Assembly (NCBI GenBank): GCA_944326425.1
Contig: CALVDX010000004.1
Location: 62,001 to 126,000, forward strand
Origin: Candidatus Gastranaerophilales bacterium
Lineage (GTDB): Bacteria > Cyanobacteriota > Vampirovibrionia > Gastranaerophilales > Gastranaerophilaceae
Length of the DNA: 64,000 bases
Reading direction: 5' to 3'
Part shown: positions 8,068-16,406 of the stretch, one piece after another
Position numbering within the stretch: the stretch's first letter is position 1
Layout of the letters: each line of letters opens with the position of its first letter
The notes under the pieces: model-generated
Seen by the model: only the letters and a program-made list of their open reading frames with translations
Database searches by the model: none
Told to the model about the DNA's origin: nothing
Program-made: the position numbers and the translations under genes

Positions 8068-8823
8068 ATGAAAATTGATTTTTTACAATCAGAGAACAGA
8101 CTAAGGTCTAAGTCGCCTATGCAGAATATGTGTGCGGAGTGCAATATTCACCGAAAGAGTACGGCATTGTGTGACGAGAGATACAGTATAAATAATAATA
8201 GTAATGGCAGCGACATGAGGAATAATAATGTAGCTGCCATTAATTTTAAAGGCAAAGAAGTCGGCAAAATCAGTAAAGGTATTTTTAATTCCAAGTTGTT
8301 CAACAGAATGCTTATGTTTTTTGAAAATAAAACAGCGCTTGCGCAAAACGTTGTAGCACTTATTGTTGCCGGCGGTTTTCGTCCGGCTACAAACATATTG
8401 ATGGCCGGAAAAAATGATAAAGAAGATTCTTATCACGCAGCGGCACACGCGTTTTCATCAGCGGGTGTTGGTTTTGGTGTAACCTGCGCTGTGATGAAAC
8501 CTGTTACAGACGGAGTTAAACGTTTTAAAGATAATCCCGCTAAATACCTTAAACCCCAGATGGCATCATTCTACGGTATTGATTCTCTTGGCGCAAGAAA
8601 AGTTCAAACATCAAAGATATTTAAAAATACATGTAAACTTATTGAAATGATACCGGAAATTTCAATAGGTATCCCAAAGGCTATACTTACAATAGCGCTT
8701 ATTCCCCCGATATTAAAATACGCATTTGGTATTGAGAAAGGCGGCAGTAAAAATAAAACACCAGAAGCTGCCCCGAAAGCAGAACCGCAAAATGTGTCTG
8801 CTCCCGGAAAGGAGGTGGCATAA
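8068..8823 (+). CDS. Unrecognised protein with Asn-rich N-terminus and hydrophobic core; first of a coupled pair
   Basis: 251 aa; I do not recognise the family. Residues 1-60 are polar with four Cys (two near 18-21, others near 26 and 36) and an Asn/Ser run, then INFKGKEVGK near 60. The middle is alternately hydrophobic and small (VVALIVAGGFRP near 97; AFSSAGVGFGVTCAVMKP near 128; IPKAILTIALIPPILKY near 200) and could span or lie on a membrane. The C-terminal 20 residues are Pro/Ala/Lys rich. The stop overlaps the next ATG (TAATG), and the partner also carries an SFKGG motif after a polar N-terminus, so the two are probably functionally linked. AGAGG precedes the ATG. Confidence 0.7.
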   Translation: MKIDFLQSENRLRSKSPMQNMCAECNIHRKSTALCDERYSINNNSNGSDMRNNNVAAINFKGKEVGKISKGIFNSKLFNRMLMFFENKTALAQNVVALIVAGGFRPATNILMAGKNDKEDSYHAAAHAFSSAGVGFGVTCAVMKPVTDGVKRFKDNPAKYLKPQMASFYGIDSLGARKVQTSKIFKNTCKLIEMIPEISIGIPKAILTIALIPPILKYAFGIEKGGSKNKTPEAAPKAEPQNVSAPGKEVA

Positions 8824-10271
8824 TGAATCTTACTATCCAGCCTAAATTAGTTAATAATAACCCATATTTAAAAAATAACAGCAAGAGTTTTACTGATAAC
8901 AACAATTATGAAGAACCGTTGTCTCTTCAAAAATTGCCCAAGACTCAGTCCTTCAAAGGCGGTACTTATGACAGAGTAGTTGAAGGAATTGCTAAAAATT
9001 ATTACGGCAGTTTAATGCAGTCAGGTTTTATCAAATGGTTTGGTAAAAAGACCGAAAACATGAATATCGTAAATCTTTGTTCCGCTGTTAACTCGTTTAT
9101 TATTTCATTTATGTATGTAATTAAAACGCTTGAAAATGATAACCTTGACCCGGAAAGAAGAAATACTCTCGCAATCAATGACGGTATGACTTATATCGGC
9201 TCCACTGTTCTTGCTTATGCAATTGATAATAAACTTGCAGCAAAATGGAACAAGGTAACGCATAACTATGCGGCAACACAATTGGGGGCAACGCCGGATG
9301 AATTGCAGAAACTTATAAATGATGCTAATGAAAGACTCTTCTTCAAACAAATACAAATAGATGCAATTCAAAAGGCGAATGCAGCATTGCCTAAAGAAGC
9401 AAAAATCCCGTTAAAGCATGATATTGATATATTGATAGAAAATGCAGACGGTACACTAGATGATGCTGTTAAAACAACATTAAAAGATGATGTTAATAAT
9501 GCGATTGCTAAGGCTAATAAAAACCTTCCTAAAGATAAGCAGATTGCATTATTTGATGATGAAATTAAGAAAATAGTTGATAAATCGTATGAATTGTTGA
9601 ATGCTCCGGAAGGCAACAAAGGACTTCAAGACGATATCAACGCAGCATTGAAAAAAGTAAATTCAAAATTGCCGGAAGGGAAGAAAATACCGCTCACGGA
9701 AGATATTGAAAACGCTATTAAAAAAGCAAATGAAATCCTTTCTAAAGATAATAAGATTCCGTTTATAGACGAAATTAAAAAGGCATTTAAGAAAGCAAAC
9801 GAACTGCTTCCTGCATCTGCTAAGATAAAGCCGGAAAAAATTATTGCCAACGCGGAAGATTATACCCGTGATGTTATTAAAAACAGGGATCTCAACTTCA
9901 AAATCAAAGGTATGGGTATAGTAAAATCACTCTTTATCTTCGGTATGATTTACAGGTATGTAGTTCCTGTACTGATTATGAAACCGGCAAATAAACTGGG
10001 CGCCAAGTATAACGCAAGACATAAAAAACAAATGGAAGAACATAACAAAAAAATTGAAATGCTCAGGGAATTTGAGGCAAAAGAAGCTGCAATAAAAGAA
10101 CTTGAAGCAAAATTCAAAAAACTGAATAACGTAAATGCAGAAACGGGAAGTTCTAAATATATTAAACTTGACCCTAAAGTTCAAACTGCAGGAGCAAGCC
10201 CTGTTGTTGATAATTCCAAATACATTAAACTTGAGCCGGAAGGTTCAGAACAATTAGCGAATGCATCATAA
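8823..10271 (+). CDS. Unrecognised protein with tandem 23-residue helical repeats; second of a coupled pair
   Basis: 482 aa; no family recognised. An Asn-rich start leads to SFKGGTYDRVVEGI near residue 43, then two hydrophobic stretches (about 85-105 and 120-140). From about 180 to 340 there are five related repeats of the form aIxKANxxLPxxxKIPL; the last three have their D/E-I start at residues 271, 294 and 317, an exact 23-residue period. A hydrophobic segment near 365-385 (GIVKSLFIFGMIYRYVVPVLI) is followed by a charged coiled-coil-like tail with two copies of SKYIKL. Membrane attachment with a repetitive helical domain is inferred. A strong terminator follows. Confidence 0.7.
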   Translation: MNLTIQPKLVNNNPYLKNNSKSFTDNNNYEEPLSLQKLPKTQSFKGGTYDRVVEGIAKNYYGSLMQSGFIKWFGKKTENMNIVNLCSAVNSFIISFMYVIKTLENDNLDPERRNTLAINDGMTYIGSTVLAYAIDNKLAAKWNKVTHNYAATQLGATPDELQKLINDANERLFFKQIQIDAIQKANAALPKEAKIPLKHDIDILIENADGTLDDAVKTTLKDDVNNAIAKANKNLPKDKQIALFDDEIKKIVDKSYELLNAPEGNKGLQDDINAALKKVNSKLPEGKKIPLTEDIENAIKKANEILSKDNKIPFIDEIKKAFKKANELLPASAKIKPEKIIANAEDYTRDVIKNRDLNFKIKGMGIVKSLFIFGMIYRYVVPVLIMKPANKLGAKYNARHKKQMEEHNKKIEMLREFEAKEAAIKELEAKFKKLNNVNAETGSSKYIKLDPKVQTAGASPVVDNSKYIKLEPEGSEQLANAS

Positions 10272-10299
10272 TATATATAATATATTCTTAGATAATGAC

Positions 10300-10328
10300 A
10301 GGAGAAACTAAAATTTCTCCTTTTTTTT
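10300..10328 (+). terminator. Rho-independent terminator
   Basis: GGAGAAA, six-base loop, TTTCTCC, then eight T. It ends the two-gene unit 8068-10271. Confidence 0.85.
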
Positions 10329-10402
10329 ATATGTAATCGGACGGTTTGTATAATCCGTGGCATAAGAACATGTAAAGAAAATATTAATTGTAATAAAAAC
10401 AC

Positions 10403-10431
10403 TTGCAAAAATATTTTGTTCGGGCTATAAT
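10403..10431 (+). promoter_or_regulatory. adhE promoter
   Basis: TTGCAA (10403-10408), 17-bp spacer, perfect TATAAT (10426-10431). The predicted start site, about 10438, falls inside the Rex-type operator. Confidence 0.75.
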
Positions 10432-10435
10432 TAAA

Positions 10436-10453
10436 TCGTGAATAAAATCACGA
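10436..10453. promoter_or_regulatory. Rex-type operator overlapping the adhE transcription start
   Basis: Perfect inverted repeat TCGTGA-ATAAAA-TCACGA, 18 bp in all with a 6-bp AT-rich centre. The described Rex consensus is TTGTGA-N6-TCACAA; this site differs only by one symmetric substitution (second base of each half). A rex gene lies immediately downstream of adhE. Binding here would block transcription start. Confidence 0.7.
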
Positions 10454-10471
10454 AATAGGAGAATAGAAGAT

Positions 10472-13117
10472 ATGACTACAAAAACGAAGAAAACAGTTGA
10501 AAAGCTTGAAGAAGCTTTAAACCAACCTACTGTTGTTGAAACTGTTGAGCAGCTCGAAGGATTAATTTCCAGAGTAAAAAGGGCTCAAAAGATTTTTTCT
10601 ACTTTCTCTCAAGAAAAAGTAGATGCAATATTTAAAGCCGCAGCAACAGCTGCAGACAAAGCACGTATTCCTCTTGCAAGAATGGCTGTTGAAGAAACAG
10701 GCATGGGTGTTATGGAAGATAAAATCATTAAGAACCACTTTGCATCAGAATACATTTACAACAAACACAAAGAAGCAAAAACCTGCGGTATCATTAGAGA
10801 AGATAAGACCAACGGTATTAAGATTGTTGCTGAACCTCTCGGCGTTCTTGCAGGTATTGTTCCTACAACAAACCCGACTTCTACAGCAATATTCAAGTCT
10901 TTAATTTCATTAAAAACAAGAAACGGAATTATTTTCTCACCCCACCCGAGAGCAAAAAAATCTACAATTGCAGCAGCAAAATTAGTTCTTGATGCAGCAG
11001 TTGCAGCAGGTGCTCCGGCTGACATTATCGGCTGGATTGATGTTCCGTCTGTTGAACTTTCAGCAGCATTAATGAAACACCCTTCTGTTGATTGTATTTT
11101 AGCAACCGGCGGTCCGGGTATGGTTATGGCTGCGTACTCATCAGGCAAGCCGGCATTAGGTGTAGGTCCCGGCAACGTTCCTGCAATAATTGATGAAACC
11201 GCTGATATCCAAACAGCAGTATCTTCAATTATTTTGTCAAAAACATTTGATAACGGTATGATTTGTGCATCAGAACAATCTGTTATAATCGTTTCCGATG
11301 TATACGAACAAGTTAAGAAAGAGTTCCAATACAGAGGTGCTTATGTATTAAGCAAGGAAGAAGCAGACAAAGTTGCATCAATCATTCTTACACCGGCAGG
11401 CAGTGTTAACCCGAAAATCGTAGGTCAGCCTGCTCACACAATTGCAGAACTTGCAGGTATCAAGGTTCCTGAAAATACAAAAGTTCTTATTGGTGAAGAA
11501 AAAGAAGTTGCGGTTGAAAACCCGTTTGCACACGAAAAACTTTCTCCGCTTCTTGCAATGTATAAGGCTAAGAACTTTGAGGATGCTGTAGAAAAAGCGC
11601 ATGACCTTGTAATGCTTGGCGGCGCAGGCCACTCAGCAGCTCTTTACACTGATGCAAGAGTTCAAGACAGAATTGATTACTTTGCGGAAAGAATTCCTAC
11701 TTGCAGATTGTTAATCAACTCTCCATCTTCTCAAGGCGGTATCGGTGACTTATACAACTTCAAACTTGAACCGTCACTTACATTAGGCTGTGGGTCCTGG
11801 GGCGGCAACTCTGTAAGCGGTAACGTAGGAGTTGAAAACTTATTGAACTATAAAACAGTAGCTGAAAGGAGAGAAAATATGCTTTGGTTTAAAGTTCCGC
11901 CGAAAGTTTACTTCAAGAGAGGCGCTGTTGATTTAGCCCTTAAAGAACTTCAAGGCAGAAAACGTGCATTTATTGTTACAGACCGTTTCTTATTCAATTC
12001 AGGTGCTGTATATAATATTACTAACGTACTTGATTCAATCGGTATTGATTATCAAATCTTCTTTGATGTAAAACCGGATCCAACCCTTTCTACTATCAAT
12101 GAAGCAATGGCTATGATTAAACCGTATGAACCTGATATCTTTATTGCACTTGGCGGCGGTTCTCCGATGGATGCGGCTAAGATTATGTGGTTAATGTATG
12201 AACAGCCTGACACGGTATTTGAAGATATCTCTATGAGATTTATGGATATCAGAAAGAGAATCTGTCAAATCCCTGAACTTGGCAAGAAAGCAACAATGGT
12301 TGCAATTCCTACAACATCAGGTACCGGTTCGGAAGTTACACCGTTTGCAATTATTACAGATGATGAAACCCACGTTAAGTATGCAATTGCTGATTACGCG
12401 CTTACACCTAACATGGCAATCATTGACCCGAACTTTGTTGACGGTATGCCCAAAGGCTTAACTTCAGCATCAGGTATTGACGCATTAGTTCACGCAATTG
12501 AAGCTTATGTTTCATCAATGGCTACAAACTTTACAAATTCTAACGCTTTAGAAGCTTGTAAGTTAGTATTCAAATACCTTGAACGTTCATATAATGACGG
12601 TGCTAAGGATCCTATCGCAAGAGAAAAGATGCACTATGCTGCAACTATTGCAGGTATGGCATTTGCAAACGCATTCTTAGGACTTTGCCACTCTATGGCA
12701 CACAAACTCGGTGCTATGTTTAACGTTCCTCACGGGGTTGCAAACGCATTGTTAATCAGACAGGTAATCAAATACAACTCTACTGATTGCCCGCATAAAC
12801 AATGTATCTTCCCGCAATACAAGTTCCCGTCGGCTAAATTAAGATACAGTCAAATTGCTGATGAATTAGGACTTGGCGGTAAGAATGAAGATGAAAAAGT
12901 TCAACTTCTTATCAATGCGGTTGATAACCTGATGGGCAACATCGGACTGCCGAAATCTATCAAAGACTTTGGTGTATCAGAAGCAGACTTCTATGCTAAG
13001 TTGGATGAAATGGTTGAATTGGCATTTGACGATCAATGTACAGGTGCTAACCCGGCTTATCCTTTGATGGAAGATATCAAGAAAATCTACATCGATGCGT
13101 TCAACGGTGTTGTGTAG
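10472..13117 (+). CDS. adhE: Bifunctional acetaldehyde-CoA/alcohol dehydrogenase
   Basis: 881 aa, full AdhE length. The N-terminal aldehyde dehydrogenase half has the catalytic Cys in NGMICASEQS (about residue 265) and nucleotide-binding VGPGNVPA; the C-terminal iron-dependent alcohol dehydrogenase half has GGGSPMDAAK near 561 and the iron-ligand region HSMAHKLGAMFNVPHGVANA near 745. It reduces acetyl-CoA to ethanol in two steps and regenerates two NAD+; AdhE usually forms cytoplasmic spirosome filaments. AGGAG lies 10 bp before the ATG. A promoter and a Rex-type operator precede it and a strong terminator follows, so it is a single-gene unit under NADH/NAD+ control. Confidence 0.97.
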   Translation: MTTKTKKTVEKLEEALNQPTVVETVEQLEGLISRVKRAQKIFSTFSQEKVDAIFKAAATAADKARIPLARMAVEETGMGVMEDKIIKNHFASEYIYNKHKEAKTCGIIREDKTNGIKIVAEPLGVLAGIVPTTNPTSTAIFKSLISLKTRNGIIFSPHPRAKKSTIAAAKLVLDAAVAAGAPADIIGWIDVPSVELSAALMKHPSVDCILATGGPGMVMAAYSSGKPALGVGPGNVPAIIDETADIQTAVSSIILSKTFDNGMICASEQSVIIVSDVYEQVKKEFQYRGAYVLSKEEADKVASIILTPAGSVNPKIVGQPAHTIAELAGIKVPENTKVLIGEEKEVAVENPFAHEKLSPLLAMYKAKNFEDAVEKAHDLVMLGGAGHSAALYTDARVQDRIDYFAERIPTCRLLINSPSSQGGIGDLYNFKLEPSLTLGCGSWGGNSVSGNVGVENLLNYKTVAERRENMLWFKVPPKVYFKRGAVDLALKELQGRKRAFIVTDRFLFNSGAVYNITNVLDSIGIDYQIFFDVKPDPTLSTINEAMAMIKPYEPDIFIALGGGSPMDAAKIMWLMYEQPDTVFEDISMRFMDIRKRICQIPELGKKATMVAIPTTSGTGSEVTPFAIITDDETHVKYAIADYALTPNMAIIDPNFVDGMPKGLTSASGIDALVHAIEAYVSSMATNFTNSNALEACKLVFKYLERSYNDGAKDPIAREKMHYAATIAGMAFANAFLGLCHSMAHKLGAMFNVPHGVANALLIRQVIKYNSTDCPHKQCIFPQYKFPSAKLRYSQIADELGLGGKNEDEKVQLLINAVDNLMGNIGLPKSIKDFGVSEADFYAKLDEMVELAFDDQCTGANPAYPLMEDIKKIYIDAFNGVV

Positions 13118-13136
13118 AAAGCAGCAAATTAAATGC

Positions 13137-13163
13137 GGCGGGGAAATTTCCCCGCCCTTTTTA
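13137..13163 (+). terminator. Rho-independent terminator of adhE
   Basis: GGCGGGG, AAATTT loop, CCCCGCC, then a T run. Very stable GC stem in an AT-rich background. Confidence 0.92.
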
Positions 13164-13270
13164 ATTTATATATGCGCGGAGATGGTACTTTTTTGAAGCG
13201 GGTTGTAAATTTTGTTTCAGAGTAATAACTTTATTGAAAGCTTACAATATTAAAATATTAAAGGTGAGAG

Positions 13271-13885
13271 ATGGCAAAAAAAATTTCTGATAAAACAATA
13301 AACAGGTTAACTTTGTATCATTGTATCTTGACTGATTGTATACGAAAGGGGATTGACAGCATATCATCTACAACAATAGCCGGCTTACTGCGTATAGATG
13401 ACTCTCAGGTGAGAAAAGATATTGCAATGCTTGATAATACCGGTAAGTCACGTGTCGGGTATGATGTTAAAGACTTGAAATCGGCTATTGAACATAATTT
13501 AGCGTTTAGTAAAGTTAAAAATGTATTTATTGTAGGAGCTGGTAATTTAGGTTTTGCACTTGCTAAATATAATAATTTTTCAAATTACGGCTTAAATATT
13601 CTTGCATTGTTTGATAATAATCCGCTGAAACACGATGTGGAAGTAGGCGGCAAAAAGGTTTATCCTATTGAAGATTTGAAAGGACAGGCGCGCAAAATGG
13701 ATGTTGATATAGCAATCCTTACTGTCCCTTATAATGCTGCGCAGCAAGTTACTGATTACATGGTAGAGGCAGGAATAAAATATATCTGGAACTTTACGCC
13801 GGTTGTGCTTGCCGTTCCGGATGATGTTCAGGTTTGGAATGAAAATTTAATGGGAAATTTCCTGCAATTTACATACAGCAAATAA
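13271..13885 (+). CDS. rex: Redox-sensing transcriptional repressor Rex
   Basis: 204 aa, normal Rex length. Residues 1-80 form the winged-helix DNA-binding domain, with SSTTIAGLLRIDDSQVRKDIA as the recognition region; GAGNLG at 89-94 is the NAD(H)-binding loop of the Rossmann domain, followed by LFDNNP at the end of strand two. Rex leaves DNA when NADH is high and then lets fermentation genes such as adhE be expressed. GGTGAG precedes the ATG. It lies between adhE and hydG, both plausible targets. A near-palindrome ATTG(A)AAGCTT(A)CAAT at 13233-13248 lies in its upstream region but does not match a Rex site. Confidence 0.95.
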   Translation: MAKKISDKTINRLTLYHCILTDCIRKGIDSISSTTIAGLLRIDDSQVRKDIAMLDNTGKSRVGYDVKDLKSAIEHNLAFSKVKNVFIVGAGNLGFALAKYNNFSNYGLNILALFDNNPLKHDVEVGGKKVYPIEDLKGQARKMDVDIAILTVPYNAAQQVTDYMVEAGIKYIWNFTPVVLAVPDDVQVWNENLMGNFLQFTYSK

Positions 13886-13946
13886 TAAATAACCATAATT
13901 CTTTATGTGCTATGATGTAAATATAAACGGAGGGACACAGAGTATT

Positions 13947-15362
13947 ATGTATAATCCTAAATCTGCTAAAGCAGAAGAATTTATTTCGCACGAAGAAATC
14001 TTAGATACTTTAGAGTGGGCGGATAAAAATAAAAATAATGAAGAATTAATTAATAAAGTTCTTGATAAAGCAAGACTGAGAAAGGGGCTGGACCATAGAG
14101 AAGCGTCTTTACTTCTTGCATGTGAAATAGAGCCTAAAAATCAGGAGCTTTACGCTCTTGCCCGTGAAATAAAAGAGGATTATTATGGAAACAGGATAGT
14201 TTTGTTTGCGCCGCTTTATCTTTCAAACTATTGTGTAAACGGATGTATTTACTGTCCTTACCACAAGAAGAATACCCATATCCCGCGAAAAAAAATGACT
14301 CAGGAGGAAATAAGACGCGAAGTTATTGCACTTCAGGATATGGGGCATAAAAGGCTTGCAATAGAAGCCGGCGAAGATCCTGTTAATAATCCTATTGAAT
14401 ATATTCTTGAATCAATAAAAACTATTTACGAAACAAAACATAAAAACGGAAGTATTAGACGTATAAATGTAAACATTGCCGCTACGACCGTGGAAAATTA
14501 CAGACGTTTAAAAGAGGCACAAATCGGTACTTATGTTTTGTTTCAGGAAACGTATCATAAAGAAAGCTATGAGCGCCTGCACCCGACAGGGCCGAAACAC
14601 AATTATGCGTATCACACAGAGGCAATGGACAGGGCAATGCAGGGCGGAATTGATGATGTTAGCCTCGGGGTTTTGTTTGGTTTAGAGCGTTATAAATACG
14701 AATTTGCCGGACTTTTAATGCACGCTGAGCACTTAGAAGCTGTTTACGGTGTAGGACCGCATGCGATAAGCGTACCTAGAATTAAGAAGGCGGATGATAT
14801 CGATCCTTCTGCATTTGAAAATGGTATTGATGACGATACTTTTGCTAAAATTGTTGCTTGTATCAGAGTTTCTACCCCGTATACCGGTATGATAATTTCA
14901 ACCAGAGAAAGTCAAAAAAGCCGTGAAAGAGTACTTGAATTGGGTGTTTCCCAAATAAGCGGCGGTTCAAGAACGAGTGTCGGCGGATATACTGAACAGG
15001 TGTATGAGGAAGATACAGCACAGTTTGATATAAGTGACAGGCGTTCGCTTGATGAGGTTGTTGCTTGGCTGCTTAAACTCGGGCATATTCCCAGTTTTTG
15101 TACAGCTTGCTATTCTTCTCACAGGACAGGTGAAAGTTTTATGGCTGTTTGTAAGAATGAGCAAATCCATAATTTTTGTACACCAAACGGCTTGATGACT
15201 TTAAAAGAATACCTGCTTGATTATGCATCTCCTGAAACTAAAAAACTAGGATTTGAAGCTATTGACCGTGAATTGAAAAAATTTCCGGAGGGGGCTATGA
15301 AAGATGCTCTTTTGAAAAATCTTGACTTGATTTCAAGCGGCGGAAGAAATTATAAATTTTAG
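13947..15362 (+). CDS. hydG: [FeFe] hydrogenase H-cluster radical SAM maturase HydG
   Basis: 471 aa from ATG at 13947, chosen because GGAGGG lies just upstream and the protein then begins MYNPKSAKAEEF, as HydG proteins do; an in-frame ATG at 13905 would add 14 unrelated residues. The radical SAM cluster motif is CVNGCIYC (C96, C100, C103). The C-terminal CTAC...C has CX2CX22C spacing (about C385, C388, C411), the hallmark of the second Fe-S cluster in HydG. It cleaves tyrosine to make the CO and CN ligands of the H-cluster. It follows rex by about 60 bp, probably in one transcript. hydE and hydF are not in the window. Confidence 0.95.
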   Translation: MYNPKSAKAEEFISHEEILDTLEWADKNKNNEELINKVLDKARLRKGLDHREASLLLACEIEPKNQELYALAREIKEDYYGNRIVLFAPLYLSNYCVNGCIYCPYHKKNTHIPRKKMTQEEIRREVIALQDMGHKRLAIEAGEDPVNNPIEYILESIKTIYETKHKNGSIRRINVNIAATTVENYRRLKEAQIGTYVLFQETYHKESYERLHPTGPKHNYAYHTEAMDRAMQGGIDDVSLGVLFGLERYKYEFAGLLMHAEHLEAVYGVGPHAISVPRIKKADDIDPSAFENGIDDDTFAKIVACIRVSTPYTGMIISTRESQKSRERVLELGVSQISGGSRTSVGGYTEQVYEEDTAQFDISDRRSLDEVVAWLLKLGHIPSFCTACYSSHRTGESFMAVCKNEQIHNFCTPNGLMTLKEYLLDYASPETKKLGFEAIDRELKKFPEGAMKDALLKNLDLISSGGRNYKF

Positions 15363-15365
15363 ATA

Positions 15366-15683
15366 TTAATTATTCAGACCTTTTTCATTCTGTTTAATAT
15401 ATTCGCATTCAGCCTCAAGCCGTTTATCTTCCATAGCATCAATGAATTGCTGGATATTTTTGAGGCTGCCGAGTTCAAAACCTGTTTCCGCAAGGAGTAC
15501 ACAGTCGTTGCATAATCTGTATTCATTATACTGTATAGATCCTGCAAGGCATTTGTAACCGCCGCAGGCATCACATACAAAAAACTCATTTACTATATCG
15601 GGATTTTCTTCTATATCATCCAGACGCATTTGTTCTGCAACCTGCTGCATTTCTTCAACAATTTCTTCTTTTGATTTTGTCAT
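15366..15683 (-). CDS. Small Cys-rich (zinc-ribbon-like) protein of unknown function
   Basis: 105 aa, acidic N-terminal helix region, then VCDACGGYKC (about 33-42) and LCNDC (about 54-58): two CxxC pairs spaced like a zinc-binding knuckle. The C-terminal half is predicted helical with charged residues. No family recognised. Its ATG overlaps the pdxJ stop (TAATG), so it is translated from the murT-pdxJ transcript. It is convergent with hydG, with only 3 bp between stops; a link to hydrogenase maturation is possible but unsupported. Confidence 0.7.
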   Translation of the reverse strand: MTKSKEEIVEEMQQVAEQMRLDDIEENPDIVNEFFVCDACGGYKCLAGSIQYNEYRLCNDCVLLAETGFELGSLKNIQQFIDAMEDKRLEAECEYIKQNEKGLNN

Positions 15684-16393
15684 TATATAACCAGCTCCTT
15701 CATTTCCATAACTGCCTGTTTTAAACCTACAAATACAGCTCTTGAAATTATACTGTGCCCGATATTTAGTTCGTGAAGGTTTGGAATTTCTTTCATTCTT
15801 TTAACATTCTGGTAATTGAGTCCGTGTCCTGCATTTACTTTGAGCCCGAGGTTTTGGGCAAAAACAGCAGCACCCTTTAAATCATCAAATATTTGTTGTT
15901 CTTTTTCTCCGCCAAATTCTTCCGAATATCTGCCGGTGTGTAGTTCTATAAACTGTGCACCTGTTTTTGCGGCCGCAGAAACCTGGGAAATATCCGGATC
16001 AATAAAAAAACTTACTTCTATACCGGCATTAAGGAGCGGTTTTACGAAACAGCAGGCCCGTTCTAACTGTCCGTAGACATCAAGTCCGCCTTCTGTTGTA
16101 AGTTCCTGTCTTTTTTCCGGTACAATGCATATGGAATGCGGAAGTATACGTAGGGCAATTTCTTGCATTTCATCAGTCATAGCCATTTCTAAATTCAAAA
16201 CAGTTCTTGGAAGTTTACTTATAAGCTCAACATCCATATCATTTATATGACGTCTGTCCTCTCTTAAGTGGGTGGTAATACTGTTAGCCCCTGCATCGTT
16301 ACAAATTCTGGCTGCCTTTATAACATCCGGTTCTATTCCTCCCCTTGCATTTCTTAATGTTGCAACGTGGTCTATATTAACACCTAAAAGCAT
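15683..16393 (-). CDS. pdxJ: Pyridoxine 5'-phosphate synthase
   Basis: 236 aa, the normal PdxJ length. It opens with LGVNIDHVATLRNARGG and has DAGANSITTHLREDRRHI near 34, NLEMA near 69, the catalytic-region CIVPEKRQELTTEGGLD near 94 and VNAGHGLNYQN near 186. It condenses 1-deoxyxylulose 5-phosphate with 3-amino-2-oxopropyl phosphate to form pyridoxine 5'-phosphate. AGGAGG is at the right distance before the ATG. It sits between murT and the Cys-rich gene in a minus-strand operon; its product PLP is used by BioF encoded 6 kb away. Confidence 0.97.
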   Translation of the reverse strand: MLLGVNIDHVATLRNARGGIEPDVIKAARICNDAGANSITTHLREDRRHINDMDVELISKLPRTVLNLEMAMTDEMQEIALRILPHSICIVPEKRQELTTEGGLDVYGQLERACCFVKPLLNAGIEVSFFIDPDISQVSAAAKTGAQFIELHTGRYSEEFGGEKEQQIFDDLKGAAVFAQNLGLKVNAGHGLNYQNVKRMKEIPNLHELNIGHSIISRAVFVGLKQAVMEMKELVI

Positions 16394-16406
16394 ATTATTA
16401 TACCTC

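Noticed and set aside
13233-13248. Rex autoregulatory operator before rex
   Set aside because: ATTGAAAGCTTACAAT is a near-palindrome but lacks the TGTGA/TCACA half-sites and spacing.
13905-13946. Longer N-terminus of HydG
   Set aside because: The extra 14 residues do not resemble HydG and a good GGAGGG site precedes the ATG at 13947.
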